Positions 1 through 4,855 of a DNA stretch of 8,242 nt are shown one piece after another; the stretch's first letter is position 1, and every line of letters begins with the position of its first letter. The notes below the pieces were generated by a model that saw nothing but the letters and a program-made list of their open reading frames with translations, was not told where the DNA came from and did no database searches. The position numbers and the translations under genes are program-made. Source of the stretch: an uncultured Pseudorhodobacter sp. (GTDB lineage Bacteria > Pseudomonadota > Alphaproteobacteria > Rhodobacterales > Rhodobacteraceae); the NCBI GenBank assembly GCA_945952425.1, contig CAMFIX010000117.1, positions 1 through 8,242 on the forward strand, written 5' to 3'.

Positions 1-1976
1 ACCCCTGGCTGTCGCGCGCCCGCGATGCCGACGATGTGCTGGCGCTGAAGGCGCTGTCCGCCGATCCGGAGGTGCAGGAGAAGCTGACCGGCCCGCAAAG
101 GGTCAAGCTTTTGTGGGACGTCTGCCGCGTGCCCGACTTCCGCGGCGGCTCGGAGACCGAGCATTACACGCTGCTGACCCGGCTTTTCGACTTCCTGACG
201 GGCAGGGGGCTCGCGCAGACCCGCATCCCCTCGGACTGGCTCGCCAAGGCGGTCGAGCGCATCGACAAGCCCGCGGGCGACATCGACACGCTTTCGAAGC
301 GCCTGGCCTATATCCGCACCTGGACCTATGTTGCGCAACGCCGGGCCTGGGTCGAAGACGAAACCCATTGGCGGCAAGAGACTCGTGCGGTAGAAGACCG
401 CCTGTCGGATGCGTTGCATCTGGCTTTGACACAACGATTTGTCGACCGGCGCACCTCTGTGCTGCTGCGGCGGTTGAAGCAAAAGGAGACCCTCGTGGCC
501 GAGGTGAATGACAAGGGTGAAGTGACGGTCGAAGGCGAGTTCGTCGGCCGTCTGGAGGGCTTCCGCTTCCAGCAGGACGCCAGCGCCTCGCCCGAGGCGG
601 CGGCGACCTTGCGGCAGGCGGCGCTTGCCGCGCTCCGCCCCGAATTCCATCTGCGCGCGGATCGCTTCTACAACGCGCCCGACACCGAGATGGATTACAC
701 GACGCAGGGCGGGCTGATGTGGGGCACGACCGCCATCGGCAAGCTGGTCAAGGGGCCCGAGCCGATGCGCCCCGCGGTCGAGGTCTTCGTCGATGACGAG
801 GCCGGTCCCGACGTGGCCGACAAGGTCCGCCGCCGCGCCCAGCATTTCATCGACCGAAAGGTGGCCGCGCTGTTCGAGCCGCTGGCCGCGATGACCCGCG
901 ACGAGGCGCTGCAGGGCCTGGCCAAGGGCGTCGCCTTCCGCCTGGTCGAGCAGATGGGCGTCATTGCGCGCGATGACATCGCCAATGACGTCAAGGCCCT
1001 GGAGCAGGACGCCCGCGGCGCGCTGCGCAAGCATGGCGTGCGCTTCGGCCAGTTCACGCTTTTCCTGCCGGTGCTCTTGAAGCCCGCCGCGACCCGGCTG
1101 CGGTTGGTGCTGCATTCGCTTTGGGCAGGCCTCGCCGAATTCCCCGAGGCGCCGCCCCCGGGGCTGGTCACCATCCCGAACATCCCCGACGTGCCGCGCA
1201 GCGTCTATACGCTGTCGGGCTATCACCCCGCCGGGGCCCGCGCGATCCGAATCGACATGCTGGAGCGGCTGGCCGATATCCTGCGCACCAAGGACAGCCG
1301 TGCGGGCTTCGAGGCGACGCCGGACATGCTCTCGATCACCGGCATGACGCTGGAACAGTTCGCGGGCCTGATGGAGGGCCTGGGCTACAAGGGCGAAAAG
1401 GCCGAGCGTGCCAAGACCAAGGCGGCCCCGGCCCCGGTGGTCGAAGCGGCGCCCGAAAGCGCCAACCCGGTGCCGGAAGAGGTCTCGCTGATCGCCCCGG
1501 TGGTGGAGCCCGCGGCCGAGGAAGCCCCCGAGATGGAGGCCTATTACACCTTCACCTGGGCGCCGAAGCCCCGCCCCCGCCCCGAACGCGCCCCCCGTCC
1601 GCAAGGAGACCGCCCGCAGGGCGAGCGTCCGCAGGGCGACCGCCCCCGTGGGGATCGTCCGCGCGGCGAGCGTCCGCAAGGGGATCGTCCCCAAGGAGAT
1701 CGGCCGAAGCAGGACAACCGCCCGCCCCGGCAGGATCGCGCGCCGAAACCCGAGGGCGAGGCCGCTCCCGAAGCCGCCGAGGCGCAAAAGCCGCGGCAGG
1801 ATCACCGGGGTGAAAACCGGGGCGACCGCAACAAGGGCAAGGGCGGGCATGACCGCAACGGCGACCGCAACAAGGGCGGCGACAAGCCGAAGTTCGAATC
1901 GCGCCCGCCGCGTGCCGAAAAGCCGGTCGACCCCGACAATCCCTTCGCGGTGCTCGCCAGCCTGAAGCTGAAGTAA
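1..1976 (+). CDS. SUV3-like DEAD/DEAH-box RNA helicase, C-terminal part (5' partial)
   Basis: The reading frame is open from base 3 to the TAA at 1974-1976 (657 residues visible), so the start and the helicase motor motifs lie upstream. A GTG at 36 is in frame but has no ribosome-binding site and is preceded by sense codons that fit the protein. The visible part resembles the post-motor region of alphaproteobacterial SUV3/mgpS-type helicases, with a conserved stretch around PDFRGGSETEHYTLLTRLF (about residues 55-73) and a globular alpha-rich body to about residue 465. After that come a Pro/Ala/Glu linker, a Gly-Arg-Pro-Asp-rich repeat tail (bases 1596-1877) and a hydrophobic end, DPDNPFAVLASLKLK. 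SUV3-type enzymes unwind RNA in decay and processing; the basic tail probably adds RNA or partner binding (inference). It is the first visible gene of a run with the S4 protein. The family call is from recognition, since no Walker motifs are in view. Confidence 0.8.
   Translation, partial: PWLSRARDADDVLALKALSADPEVQEKLTGPQRVKLLWDVCRVPDFRGGSETEHYTLLTRLFDFLTGRGLAQTRIPSDWLAKAVERIDKPAGDIDTLSKRLAYIRTWTYVAQRRAWVEDETHWRQETRAVEDRLSDALHLALTQRFVDRRTSVLLRRLKQKETLVAEVNDKGEVTVEGEFVGRLEGFRFQQDASASPEAAATLRQAALAALRPEFHLRADRFYNAPDTEMDYTTQGGLMWGTTAIGKLVKGPEPMRPAVEVFVDDEAGPDVADKVRRRAQHFIDRKVAALFEPLAAMTRDEALQGLAKGVAFRLVEQMGVIARDDIANDVKALEQDARGALRKHGVRFGQFTLFLPVLLKPAATRLRLVLHSLWAGLAEFPEAPPPGLVTIPNIPDVPRSVYTLSGYHPAGARAIRIDMLERLADILRTKDSRAGFEATPDMLSITGMTLEQFAGLMEGLGYKGEKAERAKTKAAPAPVVEAAPESANPVPEEVSLIAPVVEPAAEEAPEMEAYYTFTWAPKPRPRPERAPRPQGDRPQGERPQGDRPRGDRPRGERPQGDRPQGDRPKQDNRPPRQDRAPKPEGEAAPEAAEAQKPRQDHRGENRGDRNKGKGGHDRNGDRNKGGDKPKFESRPPRAEKPVDPDNPFAVLASLKLK
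1596..1715 (+). repeat. Eight tandem 15-bp units encoding RPQGD-type pentapeptides
   Basis: Within the helicase tail, eight consecutive codon-phased units encode RPQGD, RPQGE, RPQGD, RPRGD, RPRGE, RPQGD, RPQGD and RPKQD. The units differ at synonymous positions (for example CGT/CGC/CGG for Arg and CAA/CAG for Gln). The peptide pattern is therefore better preserved than the DNA, which suggests selection on the protein rather than recent slippage. The product is a basic, disordered RG-rich segment. Confidence 0.9.
1821..1877 (+). repeat. Exact 18-bp direct repeat encoding GDRNKG
   Basis: The 18-mer GGCGACCGCAACAAGGGC occurs at 1821-1838 and again at 1860-1877, 39 bp apart and in the same reading frame, inside the extreme C-terminal Gly/Arg/Asn/Lys-rich tail of the helicase. 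Unlike the upstream pentapeptide array, the two copies are identical at DNA level, so this duplication may be more recent. Confidence 0.95.
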
Positions 1977-2297
1977 GTGGCAGGTCCGGGCGCAAAAGCC
2001 GGACCTCAAACACCGCGCCTGCGGCTGGACAAATGGCTCTGGCAGGCGCGTTTCTTCAAGACGCGCGAGCTGGCCGCCGAGACGGTCGCCCAAGGTCACC
2101 TGCGCCTGAACGGCCAGCATTGCCTGAAGCCCGGCCATGGCGTGGGGGCGGGCGACGTCCTGACTTTTGCACAGGGCGCGCGCATCCGGGTGATCCGCAT
2201 CCAGGCGCTCGGCCAGCGCCGCGGGCCTGCCGAAGAGGCGCAGACGCTCTATCTCGACCTCGATCTGCCGCCCAAGGCCGCTTCCGGTCTTGAATGA
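1977..2297 (+). CDS. S4-domain RNA-binding protein (HslR/Hsp15-like)
   Basis: A 106-residue protein. Residues about 14-60 form an S4 RNA-binding domain, opening with RLRLDKWLWQARFFKTRELA and continuing through the loop GHLRLNGQ. This is close to the HslR/Hsp15 pattern (RLDKWLW..RF.KTR). In Escherichia coli Hsp15 binds stalled 50S subunits carrying nascent chains; a similar ribosome or structured-RNA role is inferred here. The body after the S4 domain is short and beta-like (GDVLTFAQGARIRVIRI), ending in an acidic/Leu stretch. The GTG start directly follows the helicase TAA with no spacer and has only a weak GAAG upstream, so translation is probably coupled to the helicase. I chose this start because no other start precedes the S4 motif. 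The domain is clear; the precise family member is less certain. Confidence 0.85.
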   Translation: MAGPGAKAGPQTPRLRLDKWLWQARFFKTRELAAETVAQGHLRLNGQHCLKPGHGVGAGDVLTFAQGARIRVIRIQALGQRRGPAEEAQTLYLDLDLPPKAASGLE

Positions 2298-2330
2298 TCG
2301 CCGGGCTTTCGCTAGCAAGACCCGCGCAAG

Positions 2331-2335
2331 AAGGA
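2331..2335 (+). promoter_or_regulatory. Ribosome-binding site that fixes the fdxA start
   Basis: AAGGA lies 8 nt before the ATG at 2344. The upstream in-frame ATG at 2335 overlaps this element, and the in-frame ATG at 2290 lies inside the preceding gene, so 2344 is the best start. Confidence 0.8.
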
Positions 2336-2343
2336 TGACCGCT

Positions 2344-2682
2344 ATGACCTATGTCGTGACCGACAATTGCATCGCCTGCAAATACACCGATTGCGTCGAA
2401 GTGTGCCCCGTGGACTGCTTCTACGAGGGCGAGAACATGCTGGTCATCCATCCCGACGAATGTATCGACTGCGGCGTCTGCGAGCCCGAATGCCCGGCGG
2501 ATGCGATTCGCCCCGACACCGAGCCCGACCTCGACGAATGGGTGACCTTCAACCGCAAATATGCTGAGCTCTGGCCGGTCATCGTCACCAAGAAGGACAT
2601 GCTGCCCGAGGCCGAGGAACGCGATGGCGAGACCGGCAAGCTGGCGAAGTATTTCTCGGAAGTGGCCGGGCCTGGCGGCTGA
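2344..2682 (+). CDS. fdxA: 7Fe ferredoxin ([3Fe-4S][4Fe-4S]), FdxA type
   Basis: A 112-residue cytoplasmic electron carrier, the usual length for this family. The N-terminal half carries the pattern CIACKYTDCVEVCPVDC (residues 9-25) followed by CIDCGVCEPECP (40-51). By comparison with Azotobacter vinelandii ferredoxin I, C9, C17 and C50 should bind the [3Fe-4S] cluster and C21, C40, C43 and C46 the [4Fe-4S] cluster, with C12 and C25 as the free cysteines. The C-terminal part (about 60-112) matches the extension typical of 7Fe ferredoxins, with WPVIVTKKDMLPEAEERDG. All ligands are present, so it should be functional. It starts 46 nt after the S4 gene, with its own good ribosome-binding site and no evident promoter between them, so co-transcription is likely. 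Its redox partner cannot be told from this window. Confidence 0.97.
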   Translation: MTYVVTDNCIACKYTDCVEVCPVDCFYEGENMLVIHPDECIDCGVCEPECPADAIRPDTEPDLDEWVTFNRKYAELWPVIVTKKDMLPEAEERDGETGKLAKYFSEVAGPGG

Positions 2683-2714
2683 GCGCGAATCGCCCCCGCC
2701 GATTGGGGCCGCTG

Positions 2715-2740
2715 CATGGCGGCATTGCGTTGCCGCCATG
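2715..2740 (+). terminator. Perfect 10-bp hairpin after fdxA, no U-tract
   Basis: CATGGCGGCA (2715-2724) and TGCCGCCATG (2731-2740) are exact reverse complements around a 6-nt loop, TTGCGT, 32 nt past the fdxA stop. No T-run follows, so it is not a classical intrinsic terminator. It may stabilise the transcript 3' end or act with Rho. The type is a guess; the inverted repeat itself is certain. Confidence 0.4.
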
Positions 2741-2792
2741 GAAGACGGGCCGGATTCGCCTCACAACACCTTGACCGGGCTGCAGGGCGTGC

Positions 2793-2821
2793 TTGGAAAA
2801 TCGCAAATTTTGTGTTATACC
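2793..2821 (+). promoter_or_regulatory. Candidate extended -10 promoter for the carD transcript
   Basis: TTGGAA (2793-2798) and TATACC (2816-2821) are spaced by 17 nt, and TGT (2813-2815) gives an extended -10 TGn element. Each hexamer matches the housekeeping consensus at four of six positions. A start near 2828 would give a leader of roughly 150 nt before carD. The last base of the -10 is C, not T. In Rhodobacter sphaeroides, promoters lacking T at -7 are reported to depend on CarD, and carD to repress its own promoter. I recall this from the literature and did not check it. Confidence 0.45.
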
Positions 2822-2847
2822 TTCGTCACACTCCAAGAAGGATGCGT

Positions 2848-2979
2848 GTGAACGCTCAGGCCTGCCTGCCGGAACGGGATCTGCTCAAGAATGGGAAAAC
2901 CTGTCGGCGCGGGCTTTGGCCTGGCGTGCGATTTTTCGTCTGTTGCTGCTGGACGTCTGAAGGACAAGACCCTCAATGA
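2848..2979 (+). CDS. Possible 43-residue leader ORF overlapping carD
   Basis: A GTG at 2848 sits 6 nt after AGAAGG (2836-2841) and opens a 43-codon frame ending in TGA at 2977-2979. That stop overlaps the carD ATG as ATGA, a typical coupling junction. An in-frame ATG at 2842 is also possible but touches the ribosome-binding site. The peptide has five cysteines, including three in a row followed by Trp (VCCCW, codons 2938-2952), and is not recognised. Codon choice (CTT, CCT, TGT, GGA) is less biased than in the neighbouring genes, which argues against a conserved protein but would suit a leader peptide. Low confidence. Confidence 0.25.
   Translation: MNAQACLPERDLLKNGKTCRRGLWPGVRFFVCCCWTSEGQDPQ
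2907..2936 (+). terminator. Terminator-like hairpin in the carD leader
   Basis: GCGCG-GGC (2907-2914) can pair with GCC (2919-2921) and CGTGC (2925-2929) around a TTTG loop, with a 3-nt bulge and one G-U pair. GA and five Ts (2932-2936) follow. It lies about 40 nt before the carD ATG and inside the possible leader ORF. CAGGCC at 2857-2862 could instead pair with GGCCTG at 2918-2923, which would break this stem. An attenuator is possible but the stem is imperfect. Confidence 0.3.
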
Positions 2980-3485
2980 CCAAATCGAAGAAGCCCGACT
3001 TCCGCCCCGATGATTTCGTGGTGTATCCCGCGCATGGCGTGGGCAAGATCATGTCCATCGAAGAGCAGGAGATCGCGGGCATCCACCTGGAACTCTTTGT
3101 GATCTCTTTCGAAAAGGACAAGATGACGCTGCGGGTGCCGACCCACAAGGCGACCGAGATCGGCATGCGCGCCCTTTCGGCCCCCGATGTGGTGACCAAG
3201 GCTTTGGACACGCTGAAGGGCAAGGCCAAGGTCAAGCGCGCCATGTGGTCGCGTCGTGCGCAGGAATATGAGCAAAAGATCAACTCGGGCGACCTGATGG
3301 CGATCGCGGAAGTCGTGCGCGACCTGCACCGCTCGGACGACCAGCGCGAGCAAAGCTATTCGGAGCGCCAACTCTACGAGGCGGCTTTGGAGCGTCTGAC
3401 CCGCGAAGTCGCCGCGGTGGCGGGTGTCGACGAGGCTGGCGCGCAGAAGAAGGTCGATGAGGTTCTGCTCGGCCGCGCGGCCTGA
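2976..3485 (+). CDS. carD: CarD-family transcriptional regulator
   Basis: A 169-residue CarD/CdnL-type protein. Residues about 9-65 form the Tudor-like RNA-polymerase interaction domain, with the signature DDFVVYPAHGVGKI (12-25) and the strand LRVPTHKATEIGMR. Residues about 70-165 form the helical DNA-contacting domain. W91 (KRAMWSRR) matches the conserved tryptophan that, in mycobacterial CarD, wedges into the minor groove at the edge of the transcription bubble. Members bind the RNAP beta subunit and stabilise open complexes at many promoters, including ribosomal and growth genes. The ATG at 2976 has AAGGA at 2960-2964 (11 nt spacing) and overlaps the stop of a possible leader ORF. The gene appears monocistronic: a likely promoter lies upstream and a strong terminator just downstream. 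Family identity is secure. Confidence 0.97.
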   Translation: MTKSKKPDFRPDDFVVYPAHGVGKIMSIEEQEIAGIHLELFVISFEKDKMTLRVPTHKATEIGMRALSAPDVVTKALDTLKGKAKVKRAMWSRRAQEYEQKINSGDLMAIAEVVRDLHRSDDQREQSYSERQLYEAALERLTREVAAVAGVDEAGAQKKVDEVLLGRAA

Positions 3486-3487
3486 AT

Positions 3488-3505
3488 GGCGGGGTGAACC
3501 CCGCC
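3488..3505 (+). repeat. GGCGGGG-TGAA-CCCCGCC hairpin
   Basis: A perfect 7-bp G/C stem with a TGAA tetraloop begins 3 nt after the carD stop. It has no T-run and is followed 9 nt later by the real terminator. Similar short GGCGGGG...CCCCGCC hairpins are common between genes in Rhodobacterales (my recollection). It may be an accessory 3'-end stabiliser. Confidence 0.8.
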
Positions 3506-3514
3506 CCAAGGTTC

Positions 3515-3541
3515 AAAGGCGGTCCTTCGGGGCCGCCTTTT
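3515..3541 (+). terminator. Intrinsic terminator of carD with TTCG tetraloop
   Basis: AAAGGCGGTCC (3515-3525) pairs with GGGCCGCCTTT (3530-3540; one G-U pair) around a TTCG loop closed by C-G, and the 3' side runs into TTTT (3538-3541). This is an 11-bp stem with the classic stable loop. Because the 5' arm starts with AAA, it could also work on the opposite strand. Confidence 0.9.
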
Positions 3542-3557
3542 GCTTTGCCCTTGCCGC

Positions 3558-3578
3558 CGATTTTTCGCCGAAAAATCG
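3558..3578. repeat. Palindrome 1 upstream of cobT (GATTTTTC/GAAAAATC)
   Basis: CGATTTTTC (3558-3566) and GAAAAATCG (3570-3578) are exact reverse complements around a GCC centre. With the next palindrome it shares the core ATTTTTC-NNN-GAAAAAT. It could be an operator, a nucleoid-protein site or a weak terminator; the sequence does not decide. Confidence 0.85.
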
Positions 3579-3588
3579 CCCGCCCGGT

Positions 3589-3613
3589 CGCAATTTTTCT
3601 GCGAAAAATTGCG
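3589..3613. repeat. Palindrome 2 upstream of cobT (11-bp arms)
   Basis: CGCAATTTTTC (3589-3599) and GAAAAATTGCG (3603-3613) are exact reverse complements around TGC. Its centre is 33 bp from that of palindrome 1, about three helical turns. The remaining sequence up to cobT (3614-3702) shows no B12-riboswitch-like box and no convincing sigma-70 promoter. Confidence 0.85.
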
Positions 3614-3714
3614 CGCGCCTGGGGGATGTCGCGATTGCACTGAAAGGTGTCCATCGCGCTCTGGCCAAGCGCAGGGCTTCGCGCTAGGGCAGGGCGACCC
3701 ATGGAGGAAACCCG

Positions 3715-4719
3715 ATGACCCCCGCAACGCTCGACGATTTCCGTGTTGTCCTCTCCGATCTGCCGACCGCCGAGGGCGCGGCCATTGCCGGTGCGCTCGC
3801 CCGCAACGGCCAGCTGACCAAGCCGCCGGGCGCGCTTGGCCGGTTGGAGGGGGTGGCGATCTGGCTGGCGGGCTGGCAGGGCTCGGAGAAGCCGCGCATC
3901 CTGGCGCCGCAGGTCGCGATTTTTGCAGGCAATCATGGCGTGGTGGCGCAGGGGGTTTCCGCCTTTCCGCCCGAAGTCACCGTGCAGATGGTCGCCAATT
4001 TCCAGCACGGCGGGGCGGCGGTGAACCAGCTCGCCCGGGTGGCCGGGGCCACGATGACCGTGACGGCTTTGGAGCTCGACCGGCCGACCGCGGATTTCAC
4101 CCAAACCGCGGCGATGAGTGCCGAGGACTGCGCTGCTGCCCTGCGGGCGGGTTGGGAGGCGGTGGACGAGGGCGCCGACCTTCTGGTGCCGGGCGAGATG
4201 GGGATCGGCAACACGACCTCGGCCGCGGCCATCGCCCATGCGCTGTTCGGGGCCGCGCCGGAGGATTGGGTCGGGCGTGGCACGGGGGTGGATGATGCGG
4301 GCCTGGCGCGCAAGGCCTCGGCCGTGGCGCGGGGCGTCGCGCGGTTGACCAGCCGCGAGCCGCTGGACGTGCTGGCGGCCCTGGGCGGGCGCGAGATCGC
4401 GGCCATGGCGGGCGCCATGCTGCGGGCGCGGAGCCTGCGCATCCCCGTCCTGCTGGACGGTTTCATCGCCTGTTCGGCCGCCGCGGTGCTGCAGGCCGCC
4501 AATCCCAAGGCGCTGGACCATTGCCTGGCCGCCCATACCAGCGCCGAGGCCGGCCACGGCCGCCTGCTGGCCGCCCTGGGGAAAGAGCCGCTTTTGAACC
4601 TCGGCCTGCGGCTGGGCGAGGGGTCGGGCGCGGCCCTGGCCATCAACATCGTGCGCGCCGCGGCGGAGTGCCATTCCGGCATGGCGACCTTTGCCGAGGC
4701 CGGGGTGGCGGCGGGCTGA
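3715..4719 (+). CDS. cobT: Nicotinate-nucleotide--dimethylbenzimidazole phosphoribosyltransferase
   Basis: A 334-residue cytoplasmic enzyme (EC 2.4.2.21). It transfers the phosphoribosyl group of nicotinate mononucleotide to 5,6-dimethylbenzimidazole, giving alpha-ribazole phosphate for the lower ligand of cobalamin. Family motifs run in order: LTKPPGALGRLE (34-45), AGNHGV (71-76), PGEMGIGNTT (159-168), GTGVDD (189-194), GGREIAAMAG (224-233), LLDGF (246-250), HTSAEAGH (274-281) and LGEGSGAALA (300-309). E302 and E161 correspond to Salmonella E317 (catalytic base) and E174. Length is normal and all motifs are intact. The ATG has GGAGG at 3703-3707, 7 nt upstream. This enzyme is called CobU in the Pseudomonas nomenclature, where CobT is a cobaltochelatase subunit. 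No other cobalamin gene is adjacent, so it stands alone or relies on a distant locus. Confidence 0.97.
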   Translation: MTPATLDDFRVVLSDLPTAEGAAIAGALARNGQLTKPPGALGRLEGVAIWLAGWQGSEKPRILAPQVAIFAGNHGVVAQGVSAFPPEVTVQMVANFQHGGAAVNQLARVAGATMTVTALELDRPTADFTQTAAMSAEDCAAALRAGWEAVDEGADLLVPGEMGIGNTTSAAAIAHALFGAAPEDWVGRGTGVDDAGLARKASAVARGVARLTSREPLDVLAALGGREIAAMAGAMLRARSLRIPVLLDGFIACSAAAVLQAANPKALDHCLAAHTSAEAGHGRLLAALGKEPLLNLGLRLGEGSGAALAINIVRAAAECHSGMATFAEAGVAAG

Positions 4720-4855
4720 GAAGGGGGGGTAAATCCCACCGGCTTTTCCCCGTAAACCCTGGCCTTATTTTCCCCCTGTTCAACAGCCGGAGAATCCCTA
4801 ATTTCTTTGGCACGGGCCGGGTGGCTCGCCACGATTTACCAAGGGGAACAGGGGC
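4720..4855 (+). other. Intergenic region cobT to the 340-aa gene
   Basis: No clear terminator follows cobT: a G-run (4723-4729) is followed by C-runs but no good stem with a T-tract. CTGTTCAACAG (4776-4786) is a perfect 5+1+5 palindrome that could be an operator. CTGTTC (4776-4781), a 17-nt spacer and TAATTT (4799-4804) is a weak promoter candidate. GGTAAATC (4728-4735) and GATTTACC (4833-4840) are inverted copies about 100 bp apart, probably by chance. AAGGGG (4841-4846) is the ribosome-binding site of the next gene. Confidence 0.5.

Noticed and set aside
36..38. GTG as the start of the first gene
   Set aside because: The frame is open to the window edge, there is no ribosome-binding site, and the upstream codons continue the protein, so the gene is partial.
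426..431. Consensus -35 TTGACA inside the helicase gene
   Set aside because: No -10-like hexamer is found 16-18 nt downstream; probably chance coding sequence.
3614..3702. Possible cobalamin riboswitch before cobT
   Set aside because: I see no B12-box-like GCCACTG segment, and the space after the palindromes is too short for the full aptamer.
3701..3718. Five-codon ORF (ATGGAGGAAACCCGATGA) overlapping the cobT start
   Set aside because: Its body is the cobT ribosome-binding site itself; an ATG here is a by-product of GGAGG and has no site of its own.
3280..4674. A 464-codon open frame on the minus strand opposite cobT and carD
   Set aside because: It spans the carD terminator and both palindromes and is made of Arg/Gly/Pro/Ala/His low-complexity sequence. 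It is a shadow of GC-rich codon bias.
4808..4825. TGGCAC suggesting a sigma-54 promoter
   Set aside because: The TTGC half expected after TGGCACG-N4 is absent (GGGT instead), and the GG-N10-GC spacing is not met.
3933..4832. A 299-codon minus-strand open frame over cobT
   Set aside because: Ser/Ala/Arg/Pro-rich with no domain, antisense to an intact CobT.
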